Source: DASQDN01 sp963844855 (GTDB lineage Bacteria; Acidobacteriota; Terriglobia; Bryobacterales; Bryobacteraceae). Taken from it: 64,000 nucleotides of DNA. Under the pieces are notes generated by a model, which made no database searches, had not been told where the DNA came from, and worked only from the letters and a program-made list of their open reading frames with translations. Position 1 is the stretch's first letter; each line of letters opens with the position of its first letter. The stretch covers positions 1-64,000 of the forward strand of contig CAWJQP010000080.1 of NCBI GenBank assembly GCA_963844855.1, read 5' to 3'. This document shows, piece after piece, positions 28,925-38,455 of the stretch. A program made the translations under genes and the position numbers.

Positions 28925-29721
28925 GTTTTTGGCCCTGACATTATAATCCGAATGCAGGTGACCATAGTAATCAATAGAATTGCCGGAGCCAGAATCCACG
29001 GTGCTTCCGAGATACGGTCAAAATGCTGTAATTCCGCGAGCATTCCCCCAAGGGTCGGAGTTGGCTCGGACACACCCAACCCTAAAATCCCCAGATTGGC
29101 TTCAGTGATAAGAAATACGGGCACAAGCACCCAGAATTGAGCTCTCAAAATCGGTTGAAGATTGGGCGTAAGATGAACCGCCAGCAGGCGCCAACCGTCG
29201 ACACCAGCCGCGCGGGCTTGCAGAATCGCCGGCGACTCCCGAAGTTGGAGCACTGCGGCTCTTATGACGCGCGCGGGAGGCGCCCATCCAATACACGCTA
29301 TTACGGCCGCGGTCGCAACCATGGATACAATCGGCGGCGCGTTCAGTGGCATCAGCGATCGCAGCGTCAAAATCGCGAACAACCACGGTAGCGACAAGAT
29401 CAGTTCCATGAACCCTGACAGAGATGAATCAACCCAGCGAGATCCATAACCCGAGATTAGTCCCACCAAAGTGGCCATGGCCAACGCAAATAGAGCGGTC
29501 GCCGGAGCGAGAAGAAACGAGATACGCCCGGCAGCCAATAGCCGCGAAAATCGATCGCGTCCAAGAGCATCGGTCCCTAACAAAAAGGATGGAGTCGGAA
29601 CGGCATTTGGAATCTCTCGAAACTGCTCGGAATAATTGTGGGGCGCGATCCAATCATTCGTGAGGCAGGCGAAGCCAACCATCAGAAGCAGTAATATCGC
29701 TCCTGATCTCATAACTTTCAT
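28915..29721 (-). CDS. Peptide-type ABC transporter permease (DppC-like)
   Basis: A 268-residue inner-membrane permease. It has the DppC/OppC N-terminus (FACLTNDWIAPHNYSEQFREIPNAVPTPSFLLGTDALGRDRFSRLLAAGR) with the conserved LGTDxLGRD motif, several hydrophobic segments and the cytosolic EAA-like loop (ILQARAAGVDGWRLLAVHLTPNL). It overlaps the partner permease by four bases and the binding-protein gene by ten. Substrate class is inferred from the family. Confidence 0.9.
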   Translation of the reverse strand: MKVMRSGAILLLLMVGFACLTNDWIAPHNYSEQFREIPNAVPTPSFLLGTDALGRDRFSRLLAAGRISFLLAPATALFALAMATLVGLISGYGSRWVDSSLSGFMELILSLPWLFAILTLRSLMPLNAPPIVSMVATAAVIACIGWAPPARVIRAAVLQLRESPAILQARAAGVDGWRLLAVHLTPNLQPILRAQFWVLVPVFLITEANLGILGLGVSEPTPTLGGMLAELQHFDRISEAPWILAPAILLITMVTCIRIIMSGPKTWE

Positions 29722-30566
29722 AAGCTTCGCAAGCGCACGCCGACGAGTGCTAGGTCAATAAGCCAGTGCAACACGACAGCCAAAGTCGTAATGAATAGCG
29801 TCAGGCTCACAAGGACTGGAAAGTCACGAGCGAGCGCGGCCTTCCAAGCTAACTGACCAATGCCGGGGGAATCCAACAAACTTTCTATCGGGATGGTAAC
29901 GCCTATAGCCATTAAGATTGATACACCGACAAGAGCGAGGAGCGGAGCCAAAGCATCCGGTAACACATGAGCCAAAAAGAGTCTAATGTTCGTCAGCCCC
30001 TTTGCCCGTGCGAAAACGACGTGGGGAGCGGTTTTTGAAGCCCGAAACTGCTCCTCTGCAACAGGAAACACACGCGGAAATATTGTCACCGCCACAGCGA
30101 AATACGGAGGAAACTGAGCAAGTAGACAGAAGACCGCCACAAGTGCCGACGGCACGCTCAGCATGACCGCATTTGTGACAGTAGCCGCCGCAATCGCGCT
30201 GACCGCGTGACTTCCGGAGATTGCAATGGCCAACAATAGCGCCGCGACCCATCCCAGTATTAGTCCGATGAGAATCGTGTGGGCTGATATTTCGAAGCGT
30301 TCCTTAATTACTGCGTCGAGTCGGTCGCCGTATGATTCCGAAGCGAGCATCCGGCCGCTTAACAACGCTGCGACGTATTGCGAGAAGAATCCTGAGAGAC
30401 TATGACGGCGTGCTTGTTCTTCCCTGATCTGCTCGATGCTCTGGTTCGATAACTGGCCTGACATTTCTCTCTCATCAACGTCCGCTCCGGGGGCAAAACG
30501 CAGCAGCAACGCGCTACAAACCACGGCTAGCAGGATGACAGCAATCGACCGCAACGTTCTGATCAT
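29718..30566 (-). CDS. Peptide-type ABC transporter permease (DppB-like)
   Basis: A permease of about 282 residues. The ATG at 30566 (MIRTLRSIAVILLAVVCSALLL) starts directly at the first transmembrane helix; readings that begin further upstream would run into trkH. It shows a DppB-type periplasmic loop (FAPGADVDEREMSG), several membrane segments, an EAA-like loop (ARAKGLTNIRLFLAHVLPDALAPLLALVG) and the family's ESLLDSPGIGQLAWKAALARDFPVL motif. First gene of the ABC cluster, 70 bases after trkH and on the same strand. Confidence 0.87.
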   Translation of the reverse strand: MIRTLRSIAVILLAVVCSALLLRFAPGADVDEREMSGQLSNQSIEQIREEQARRHSLSGFFSQYVAALLSGRMLASESYGDRLDAVIKERFEISAHTILIGLILGWVAALLLAIAISGSHAVSAIAAATVTNAVMLSVPSALVAVFCLLAQFPPYFAVAVTIFPRVFPVAEEQFRASKTAPHVVFARAKGLTNIRLFLAHVLPDALAPLLALVGVSILMAIGVTIPIESLLDSPGIGQLAWKAALARDFPVLVSLTLFITTLAVVLHWLIDLALVGVRLRSL

Positions 30567-30636
30567 CACAGCGCGGAAGACTGAGTTTCTGAACACTGCT
30601 CTGATTGTAAGATTGGTGCAGTCAGCGGCGCGATCG

Positions 30637-32088
30637 TCAGCGTCGCCAGAAAACTGGCGTGAAGAGCACCATAGCTGTGTAGAATTCCAAGCGTCCCGCA
30701 ATCATGCAGGCCGCCAGTATCCATTTCGCGAAAGCGGGCAAATGCCCAAAGTGTTCGGCTGGCCCGACGGAGCCCAGACCCGGCCCTGTATTGAACATGC
30801 AGGTTGCGACGGCAGTAATGCTCGTCAGAACATCAACTCCCGTTGATGCAACGAGAAGACAAGCCGAAAAATTCAACATAAGCGCGAGATACACCATATT
30901 CAAGACACTCTGAACAGCCGTTTCGGGGATCACCTCATCACGAAGCCTCACTGCAAAGATGCCGTGCCTGTGTACCATGCGTTTGAACTCCCGGCTGACA
31001 ATGCGAATCAGAAGTAAGACACGAGTGATCTTGAAACCGCCGGCGGTAGACCCCGTGCATCCGCCCACGAACATTAAGGCCAGCAGCATAATCTGGCTCA
31101 CTGGCGCCCACAGCTCGAAGTCGGCCGTGATGAAGCCGGTTGTCGTGATAATCGACACAACCTGAAATAGGGAAGTCCTGATGCCTGGCCAAAGGCTATA
31201 CCCATTGTTCAGCACCAGGCTGGCTGCGATGACCGCAGTCGCGAACGCAACGACCGTCAAATATGCCCGGATTTCGATATCGCTAAAGAAGCGGCCCGGC
31301 CGTCTCTGGATCCAGAGACGATAGTGCATTGTGAAATTGATGCCGCCGAGCAGCATGAAAACAATGATGATGAGCTCGATCGAAGGGCTGTTGAATCCCG
31401 CGATGCTGGCGGTGCGTGTCGAAAAGCCGCCCGTGCCCAGAGTGGAGAACGAATGGAGCAGAGCTTCGAGCGCAGTCATTCCCGCCAATCGCAGCGCCAC
31501 AAATTCTGCAAAGGTCAAGGCAAAATAGATCTTCCACAGAGCTGCTGCCGTTTCAGCAATGCGTGGAGTGAGCTTCTCCGATCGAGCGCCGGAGAATTCG
31601 GCACGATACAAATGCATGCCACCGATGCCAAGCAAGGGCAGGATTGCCACTCCGAGCACGACGATTCCCATGCCGCCGATCCAATGACTAAAGCAGCGCC
31701 AGAACTGGATACTGTCCGGCAGAACCTCAACTTTAGCTAGAACTGTGGCGCCTGTGGTCGTGAAACCCGATGCGGATTCGAAGAAGGCATCGGTGAAGGT
31801 CTGAAAATGTGGCGAGAAATAGAACGGCAGGGACCCGAAGAAGGAAACGCACAACCAAACAACTACAACCAGCAGGAGACCTTCACGAATCGACAGTTCC
31901 CGGGATCGCCCGCGCCCGAATGACGTGAGCGCAATGCCTGGTCCGATCGTCAGCAAAGCGCTGAGACCAAGAGGATAAACGCCGCTGTCACCAGCGGCAA
32001 CAGCAATGCCTAAGGGCGCTAACATCGTGAGGCCTAGAATCGCGAGGAACTGTCCCAGAACGAACGTAATCAATCGGGGGCGAATCAC
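30637..32088 (-). CDS. trkH: Potassium uptake protein TrkH
   Basis: An intact 483-residue membrane protein with about ten hydrophobic segments arranged as repeated M-P-M units. Selectivity-filter-like loops are visible: SASGFTTTGATVL, STLGTGGFSTR, VSIITTTGFITADFELW and MFNTGPGLGSVGP, each with the Gly that lines the K+ pore. It forms the channel-like subunit of the Trk system gated by TrkA. trkA overlaps by four bases, so the two are coupled. Confidence 0.95.
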   Translation of the reverse strand: MIRPRLITFVLGQFLAILGLTMLAPLGIAVAAGDSGVYPLGLSALLTIGPGIALTSFGRGRSRELSIREGLLLVVVVWLCVSFFGSLPFYFSPHFQTFTDAFFESASGFTTTGATVLAKVEVLPDSIQFWRCFSHWIGGMGIVVLGVAILPLLGIGGMHLYRAEFSGARSEKLTPRIAETAAALWKIYFALTFAEFVALRLAGMTALEALLHSFSTLGTGGFSTRTASIAGFNSPSIELIIIVFMLLGGINFTMHYRLWIQRRPGRFFSDIEIRAYLTVVAFATAVIAASLVLNNGYSLWPGIRTSLFQVVSIITTTGFITADFELWAPVSQIMLLALMFVGGCTGSTAGGFKITRVLLLIRIVSREFKRMVHRHGIFAVRLRDEVIPETAVQSVLNMVYLALMLNFSACLLVASTGVDVLTSITAVATCMFNTGPGLGSVGPAEHFGHLPAFAKWILAACMIAGRLEFYTAMVLFTPVFWRR

Positions 32089-33464
32089 ACTGCTTCCCTG
32101 CCTGCATCCGCGAGAAAGGCTGATTCTAACTTGGGAACGACCTTGGAGAGCGCGAAGAAAATAACGCGGTCACCTGCCTCGATCGTTGCATCGCCACGCG
32201 GGACAATGACCTCTCCGCCCGGACGGACGATGGCGCCGACGATGGCATCGCGGGGCAGACGAACGTCCCTGAGTTTTTTGCCGACATAACGCGATCCCGG
32301 GGCTGCTATTAACTCGATCGCTTCAGCTTCTTCCTCCCGAAAGCTGGTGACGGAAAGAACACGGCCTTTACGTACAAATTGTAAAGTGCGGTCCACCACC
32401 GCGAGACGTGGGCTCACCATCGTATTAATTCCCAGGCGCTGACCCATTGCGAAATAGTTCAAGTGATCCGTGAGTGCAACTACTTTGTTCGCTCCGAGAC
32501 GTCGCGCGAGCAGGCAAGCGATGATATTGTCCTCATCATCGGCGGTGACGGCCAAGTAAGCGTCTGCATCCTCAATCCTGTGTTCCATGAGAACCGCTTC
32601 GTCCATGCCGTCTGCATTGATTACTATGGTCTTCTTCGATAGCGTCGCAATCTTCTCGCATCTTCGCGGATCCGTCTCGAAAAGAGTGACTGAGATTCCG
32701 CTTTCTTCAAGTCGCTGGGCAATCAATATTCCCGCCTGTTTGCCGCCGTAGACGAACACTCGCTCAAGCTTCCGCGCCTGCAACCCCATGAACCGCACCG
32801 CCGCCGCGAGTTCGCCGCTGCTTGCCACGACGTATGCATGGTCGCCTGCCTCCAGCCGGTCACCGCCGTGCGGGATGATCACCTGCGTGCCGCGAAAGAT
32901 CATTGCGATAAGTGAGTTCTTGGGAGGTCCTGCATGGTCGAGTTCTTCGACCGTTTTCCCGCAGGCCCAGTTATCCGGCTCTATGTTCATCCCGAAGAGC
33001 TTTACCTTTCCTTCAGCAAAGTCAAGGATGTCGGAAACGCCTGGAACTCCAAGAACACGAAGAATTCGAGACGTTGCTTCCATCTCGGGTTGGATGATCA
33101 GATCAAGATGTAGACCTAATTTCTCGTAAATTGCTCTCCATTGCTCGATCTCAGGGCTACGCAATCTGGCGATTTTTATTCTGACATCGGCTTCGACCTG
33201 TGCCGCCATACACGCCATCACGTTCAGGGCGTCGAAATTGGTCACAGCGATAAGCATTTCGGTCTTGCGCAGGCCCGCTTCACGTAAAGTGCGCACGCTA
33301 GCAACGCTGCCTTGGACCACATGTATATCGAGCGTCTGTTCGAGAAATGCACAGCGCTCAGGATCCTCCTCGATGATGACGATCTCATTCCGCTCCCTCG
33401 TCAGACGGCGAGCAATCAACGCGGCCACTTCGCCGCCACCGCCAATGAGAATTCGCATAGCCAA
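32085..33464 (-). CDS. trkA: Trk potassium transport regulatory protein TrkA
   Basis: A 459-residue cytoplasmic protein with two RCK units. Each has an N-terminal NAD(H)-binding Rossmann fold (GGGEVAALIARRL at residues 7-19; GGKQAGILIAQRL at about 240-252) followed by a TrkA_C domain (PDNWACGKTVEEL..NSLIAMIFRGTQVIIPHG; GSRYVGKKLRDVRLPRDAIVGAIVRPGGEVIVPRG). It binds TrkH and gates K+ uptake in response to nucleotides. Divergent from the MetE-like gene with a 72-base gap that must contain both promoters. Confidence 0.95.
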   Translation of the reverse strand: MAMRILIGGGGEVAALIARRLTRERNEIVIIEEDPERCAFLEQTLDIHVVQGSVASVRTLREAGLRKTEMLIAVTNFDALNVMACMAAQVEADVRIKIARLRSPEIEQWRAIYEKLGLHLDLIIQPEMEATSRILRVLGVPGVSDILDFAEGKVKLFGMNIEPDNWACGKTVEELDHAGPPKNSLIAMIFRGTQVIIPHGGDRLEAGDHAYVVASSGELAAAVRFMGLQARKLERVFVYGGKQAGILIAQRLEESGISVTLFETDPRRCEKIATLSKKTIVINADGMDEAVLMEHRIEDADAYLAVTADDEDNIIACLLARRLGANKVVALTDHLNYFAMGQRLGINTMVSPRLAVVDRTLQFVRKGRVLSVTSFREEEAEAIELIAAPGSRYVGKKLRDVRLPRDAIVGAIVRPGGEVIVPRGDATIEAGDRVIFFALSKVVPKLESAFLADAGREAV

Positions 33465-33536
33465 CTAGTGTACTAACTGGTTGACTCGAAGCTTGCCGGC
33501 GTTTAACAACCGCGGTGATCGAATTGACAACAGACG

Positions 33537-34661
33537 GTGAAAATCGTTCGCGAGAATAGAGGAGTGCGACCGATTGCTTCACCACGCCAGCCTCGCCAAA
33601 TCTTTGTGCCCGCCGGGGCAGTCACCGGCATCGGTAGCCTTCCCTTCACATCTGTACAGACAGCAATTCAAGCCATTGTTGATTGCTCTCCGGAGATTCC
33701 ATTTTGGCCGCAAATGCCCAGACTCTCGGATCGGGAAAGCATCATCGGTCAGGGCCTAGACGCTCTATCGGATCTGATTGAGCTACGTAGCGAAGGATAT
33801 GGTTACAAAGTGAAGGCAGGCAAAATCGACCACGTGGTTGAAGCTCTTCACCGTGGCGGTGGAGAATTGACGGCAGTGAACGCCGCTGGATTCGGAGCGT
33901 TCCGCGACGCTCTTTCCTCTGGTTCGTTTGGATCGGCGATCGCTGCAAAGGGTCAGATTGAAGGCCCCATCACGCTTTCGTCCTATCTCTTCCACGACGA
34001 CCGTCCCTTTATTTCCGATCCTGCTCTGTTTGCGGCCGTAGCGTTTCACGTCTCTCAGATCATTTGCTGGCAGGTCGATCGTCTCAAGCCAGCCGGATTG
34101 CCGGTGTTGTTGTTTGTCGATGAACCCGCGCTTTGTCTTGAGGCGCCGACCCGAAACGCCGTCTCAGAAGAGCAAAAGCTTACTGCTCTCGCGGCTACTC
34201 TGGAGGCCGCCCGGGTCCGCGGAGCCTATGCCGGCTTGCATTGCTGCGCCGCAGGCCCGCTCTCCCGCATGTGTCGGGCGAAGCCGGACATACTCTCGTT
34301 CGACGCTCACGAGGGATTGGAATTATTCTTTTCTGACACCAACGCGCTGGCCTTCGCACGCGATGGTGGGATAGTCGCCTACGGATTGATTCCAACGTGG
34401 CACGACTTAAAATCAGTGAATCCGGCGGCCATTTTTACAAGATGGCTGACGCTGGCATCACTCGCCGGCGATCCCCAGCAATTTGCGCGGAATGCGATGG
34501 TTACCGCAACCTGCGGCCTGGGCCTGCTTCGCCCGGAATTAGTGGCAGAATCTTTCGCGCTGGCGAATGGCGTCGGCACGCTCATCCATGCGCTTGCGTG
34601 CGAGCCGCAACTCTTTAGCGAGACTCACGCGATCGTGGCTAGCGAATTTGACGGCTCGTAA
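33537..34661 (+). CDS. MetE-like cobalamin-independent methionine synthase core protein
   Basis: A 374-residue single-barrel protein starting at a GTG. It keeps the catalytic features of the MetE C-terminal half: GSLPF near the N-terminus, LLFVDEPAL (Asp195-Glu196-Pro197), a His-x-Cys zinc pair (His235, Cys237 in YAGLHCCAAGP) and a later zinc Cys (Cys326 in TATCGLGLL). The N-terminal folate half of classical MetE is absent and the protein is half normal length. Such core-MetE proteins are thought to take the methyl group from a corrinoid protein or another donor. It ends 37 bases inside the 3' end of the convergent metH, so both products act around homocysteine methylation. Confidence 0.78.
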   Translation: MKIVRENRGVRPIASPRQPRQIFVPAGAVTGIGSLPFTSVQTAIQAIVDCSPEIPFWPQMPRLSDRESIIGQGLDALSDLIELRSEGYGYKVKAGKIDHVVEALHRGGGELTAVNAAGFGAFRDALSSGSFGSAIAAKGQIEGPITLSSYLFHDDRPFISDPALFAAVAFHVSQIICWQVDRLKPAGLPVLLFVDEPALCLEAPTRNAVSEEQKLTALAATLEAARVRGAYAGLHCCAAGPLSRMCRAKPDILSFDAHEGLELFFSDTNALAFARDGGIVAYGLIPTWHDLKSVNPAAIFTRWLTLASLAGDPQQFARNAMVTATCGLGLLRPELVAESFALANGVGTLIHALACEPQLFSETHAIVASEFDGS

Positions 34662-37600
34662 TTCAGATTCGGCCCGAGCCATCGTTCCACCTCAGCCAGA
34701 GTCATGCCTTTGCGTTCCGCATACTCAGCAACCTGGTCCAGTTCGATCTTTCCCAAGCTAAAATAGCGAGACTGCGGATGCGCGAAATAGAGTCCGCTTA
34801 CACTCGAACCAGGCCACATTGCAAAGGACTCGGTGATCAACATTCCCGTATTGTCCTGTACGTCGAGTAAGCGCCACACCGTACCCTTCTCGGTGTGGTC
34901 CGGGCATGCCGGATAGCCTGGAGCGGGTCTGATCCCGCGGTATCGTTCCCGAATCAAGTCCTCGCAGCTTAAGCTTTCTTCCTTTCCATAGCCCCATTCG
35001 TCGCGTACCTGCTTGTGCAGGCATTCGGCGAATGCCTCGGCCAGTCGGTCCGCGAGCGCTTCTGCCATGATCGCGTTGTAGTCGTCGTATTCAGCCCTGA
35101 ATCGTTCGCACAGTTCCTTCAATCCAATGCCCGCTGTGACGGCAAAGGCGCCGATGTGATCGGGCAGACCAGTATGCTTCGGAGCAATAAAGTCGACGAG
35201 TGATCGACATGGTTTACTATCTTCCCGATTGGCCTGCTGGCGGAGGAAGCAAAAGCGGTCGAGCAGATGCGATCGAGTGCTGTCCGTATACAATTCCACG
35301 TCATCGCCTACCGCGTTGGCTGGGAAAAGACCATAAACTCCGCGCGCTGTGATCAGCTTGCCAGCGATAATGCGGTCCAGGAGTTCATTGCCTTCCTTGA
35401 AGAGCTGACGCGCCTGTGCGCCGTGATCTGGGTGATCAAGAATTCTTGGATAAAGACCTTTCAATCCCCATGTATGGAAGAATGGCGACCAATCTATGAA
35501 CTCGCGCAGCGTCTCGAGTGGGAAGTTATCGAGTACTCGTCGACCTAAAAATGACGGCGAGGGTATATCTTCGGAGCGCCACTCGATCGGCGTTCGGCGA
35601 TCACGCGCGCTTTCGATCGAAACTGTCTTGTGCTTCGGCGCAGCGTGCGATTTGCGGAGCGCTTCATAATCGGCGGAATGCTGCGCGACAAACGCAGGCT
35701 TATTCTCATCGCTGAGAAGACTGGTAGTGACGGGAACAGCGCGGCTGGCATCCAGTACGTGAACAACCGGCTCGCTGTAGTGCGGCGCTATCTTGATCGC
35801 GGTATGCGCGCGGCTGGTGGTTGCACCGCCAATCAGCAACGGCAACTTGAAGCCTTGGCGTTCCATTTCGCGGGCAACATGAACCATCTCGTCCAGCGAG
35901 GGAGTGATGAGTCCGCTCAATCCGATCAGGTCGGCATTTTCAGCTTTAGCGCGTTCGAGGATCTTCTCGCACGGGACCATAACGCCCATGTCGACAACCT
36001 CGTAGTTATTACAGGCAAGTACGACACCAACAATGTTCTTGCCGATGTCGTGCACATCGCCCTTCACGGTAGCAAGTACGATCTTGCCTTGAGTCCTGAC
36101 CGTCTGTCCGGACGCGGCAAGCGCCGCTTTTTCTACCTCCATGAACGGGGTTAGATACGCCACCGCTTTCTTCATCACACGCGCCGACTTCACCACCTGC
36201 GGCAGAAACATCTTGCCGGCTCCGAACAGATCGCCGACCACACCCATGCCGTCCATCAGTGGTCCTTCAATGACAAGGAGGGGACGGCCGAGTTTGACGC
36301 GCGCTTCTTCGCTATCGATATCGATATAAGTATCGATACCTTTGACGAGCGCGTGCGAAAGTCGTTCTTCGACTGTACCGTTGCGCCACTCCTCGGCCTT
36401 CTTTTCCGACGCTGTGGAGCCTGCGTTGGCGGCCTTTAGGGTCTCGCCAAACTCCACCAGCCGCTCAGTGGCATCCGGGCGTCGATTGAGCAGCACGTCC
36501 TCCACCAGGACCTTGAGTTCCGGCTCAATCTCCTCGTAAACCTCCAGCATTCCGGCGTTCACGATACCCATGTCCATGCCGGCGGCGATGGCGTGATAGA
36601 GAAACGCCGAATGCATGGCTTCACGGACCTTGTTGTTGCCACGGAAGCTGAACGAGATATTGGAGACGCCGCCACTTACCTTTGCGTGCGGCAGATTGGT
36701 CTTGATCCAGCGAGTTGCGTTTATGAAATCGACGGCATAGTTGTTGTGCTCCTCCATGCCGGTTGCGACCGTCAGAATATTGGGATCGAAGATGATGTCT
36801 TCAGGAGGAAATCCGATCTCATCTACAAGAATTCGATAGGCCCGTTCGCAAATGCGAATCTTGTCTTCGTACGTTGCTGCTTGGCCCTGTTCATCAAACG
36901 CCATAACAACCACAGCAGCTCCATACTTGCGCACGGTCGCAGCGTTCTGGCGGAACTTCTCTTCACCTTCCTTAAGTGAGATCGAGTTGACAATACCCTT
37001 GCCCTGAATGCACTTGAGACCGGCCTCGATGACCTCCCACTTGGAGGAATCCACCATGAACGGGACTTTTGCGACCTCTGGTTCGGCTCCGAGCAATTGC
37101 AGGAAGCGCGTCATAGCGGCGACGCCGTCGATCATGCCTTCGTCCATGCAGATATCAATGACATTGGCGCCATTCTCAACCTGCTGTCGAGCGATGCTGA
37201 CCGCTTCTTCGTACTTGCCTTCCTTGATGAGCTTGGCGAACTTAGGCGATCCGGCGACGTTAGTACGCTCGCCGATCATCATATAGACGCCGGGTTGTTG
37301 AGTGAACGGCTGTGATCCCGAGAGTCGCAGCGGACGAGGATCTGCCGCCGGGACGCTGACACTCACCGATGTGGACTTACCGAACTCGCGCGGGTGGCGG
37401 CCGTCGAGAGCTTTGGCAATCGCAGCGATGTGTTCAGGCGTATTTCCGCAACATCCTCCGGCGATGTTGATAAGACCGCCCTCGGCAAATTCTCCGAGGT
37501 AGCGAGCCATGTCAGCAGGTTCCAGGTCGAAGCCAGTTGGCGTGAGCGGATTCGGAAGGCCGGCATTCGGATAACAGGAGATGGCAGCACTGGACTTTTC

Positions 37601-38455
37601 GGCTAGTTCCGCGAGGAACGGATACATTAAGTCGGGGCCGAGCGAACAGTTGAGACCGACTGACAGAGGATTCACATGCTGTACAGCGTTCCAATAGGCT
37701 TCGATGGTCTGGGCCGAGATCATGGTCTCGCCGCCGCGTCCGACGGCCGCGGAAATCATTACCGGTAGTTCCCTGCCATCCTGATCGAAAACTTCACGGA
37801 TGGCTACCAGAGCGGCTTTGGCGTTTAGTGAGTCGAAGATCGTTTCGACGAGCAAGAGATCCGATCCGCCGCTGATGAGGGCTCGGATCTGCTCCATATA
37901 GGCGGTCTTCACCTGATCGAAATCGATGACCCGAAATCCGGAATCGTCAGCGTCCGGGGAGTTCGACAGGGAGACGGTGAGTGGGCCGATCGCGCCTGCC
38001 ACGAAGCGCTGGCGGCCGGTGGCGGAGCCAACGCGATCCGCCCATTCGCGGCATTGGCGCGCGGACTGCTCGTTGATTTCCCAGGCGAGACCCTGGAGGA
38101 ACGGATCGTCGATGATCTTCTGATAGAAGGCCGGATCCTTACGGCCGCCATGTTCCCGCGGATCCTCAACAAAGAATTCACTCTGCGTGATGGTGGTAGC
38201 GCCGAAAGTATTGGTCTCGATGATGTCCGCGCCGGCTTCGAGAAACCGTCGGTGGATGTCACAAATCATCTTGGCCTGGGTGAGCGAGAATAGATCGCCG
38301 TTGTTCAGCAAGTCCTTACGTGAGTCCTTGAATCGGTCACCCCGGATGTCCGCTTCGGTCATCCCGTAGGTCCGGATGGTTGTTCCCATCGCGCCATCTA
38401 TGATGGCTATTCGACGTTCGAGGATCTGCTGTAAAGGATGTTGAGCTTCCGTCAT
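34625..38455 (-). CDS. metH: Cobalamin-dependent methionine synthase MetH
   Basis: A full-length MetH of 1,276 residues from the ATG at 38455; a start eight codons upstream is possible. Domain order: homocysteine-binding barrel (about 1-325) with zinc Cys270, Cys335 and Cys336 (GLNCSLG; GGCCGNTPEHI); pterin domain (about 390-650: MMIGERTNVAGSPKF, DICMDEGMIDG, FDPNILTVATG); cap domain; cobalamin domain with the DxHxxG motif and lower-ligand His802 (KGDVHDIGKNIVG); and a C-terminal AdoMet activation domain (about 940-1270: RYRGIRPAPGYPACPDHTEK). It transfers a methyl group from 5-methyl-THF to homocysteine. No frame break is seen over 3.8 kb. Confidence 0.97.
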   Translation of the reverse strand: MTEAQHPLQQILERRIAIIDGAMGTTIRTYGMTEADIRGDRFKDSRKDLLNNGDLFSLTQAKMICDIHRRFLEAGADIIETNTFGATTITQSEFFVEDPREHGGRKDPAFYQKIIDDPFLQGLAWEINEQSARQCREWADRVGSATGRQRFVAGAIGPLTVSLSNSPDADDSGFRVIDFDQVKTAYMEQIRALISGGSDLLLVETIFDSLNAKAALVAIREVFDQDGRELPVMISAAVGRGGETMISAQTIEAYWNAVQHVNPLSVGLNCSLGPDLMYPFLAELAEKSSAAISCYPNAGLPNPLTPTGFDLEPADMARYLGEFAEGGLINIAGGCCGNTPEHIAAIAKALDGRHPREFGKSTSVSVSVPAADPRPLRLSGSQPFTQQPGVYMMIGERTNVAGSPKFAKLIKEGKYEEAVSIARQQVENGANVIDICMDEGMIDGVAAMTRFLQLLGAEPEVAKVPFMVDSSKWEVIEAGLKCIQGKGIVNSISLKEGEEKFRQNAATVRKYGAAVVVMAFDEQGQAATYEDKIRICERAYRILVDEIGFPPEDIIFDPNILTVATGMEEHNNYAVDFINATRWIKTNLPHAKVSGGVSNISFSFRGNNKVREAMHSAFLYHAIAAGMDMGIVNAGMLEVYEEIEPELKVLVEDVLLNRRPDATERLVEFGETLKAANAGSTASEKKAEEWRNGTVEERLSHALVKGIDTYIDIDSEEARVKLGRPLLVIEGPLMDGMGVVGDLFGAGKMFLPQVVKSARVMKKAVAYLTPFMEVEKAALAASGQTVRTQGKIVLATVKGDVHDIGKNIVGVVLACNNYEVVDMGVMVPCEKILERAKAENADLIGLSGLITPSLDEMVHVAREMERQGFKLPLLIGGATTSRAHTAIKIAPHYSEPVVHVLDASRAVPVTTSLLSDENKPAFVAQHSADYEALRKSHAAPKHKTVSIESARDRRTPIEWRSEDIPSPSFLGRRVLDNFPLETLREFIDWSPFFHTWGLKGLYPRILDHPDHGAQARQLFKEGNELLDRIIAGKLITARGVYGLFPANAVGDDVELYTDSTRSHLLDRFCFLRQQANREDSKPCRSLVDFIAPKHTGLPDHIGAFAVTAGIGLKELCERFRAEYDDYNAIMAEALADRLAEAFAECLHKQVRDEWGYGKEESLSCEDLIRERYRGIRPAPGYPACPDHTEKGTVWRLLDVQDNTGMLITESFAMWPGSSVSGLYFAHPQSRYFSLGKIELDQVAEYAERKGMTLAEVERWLGPNLNYEPSNSLATIA

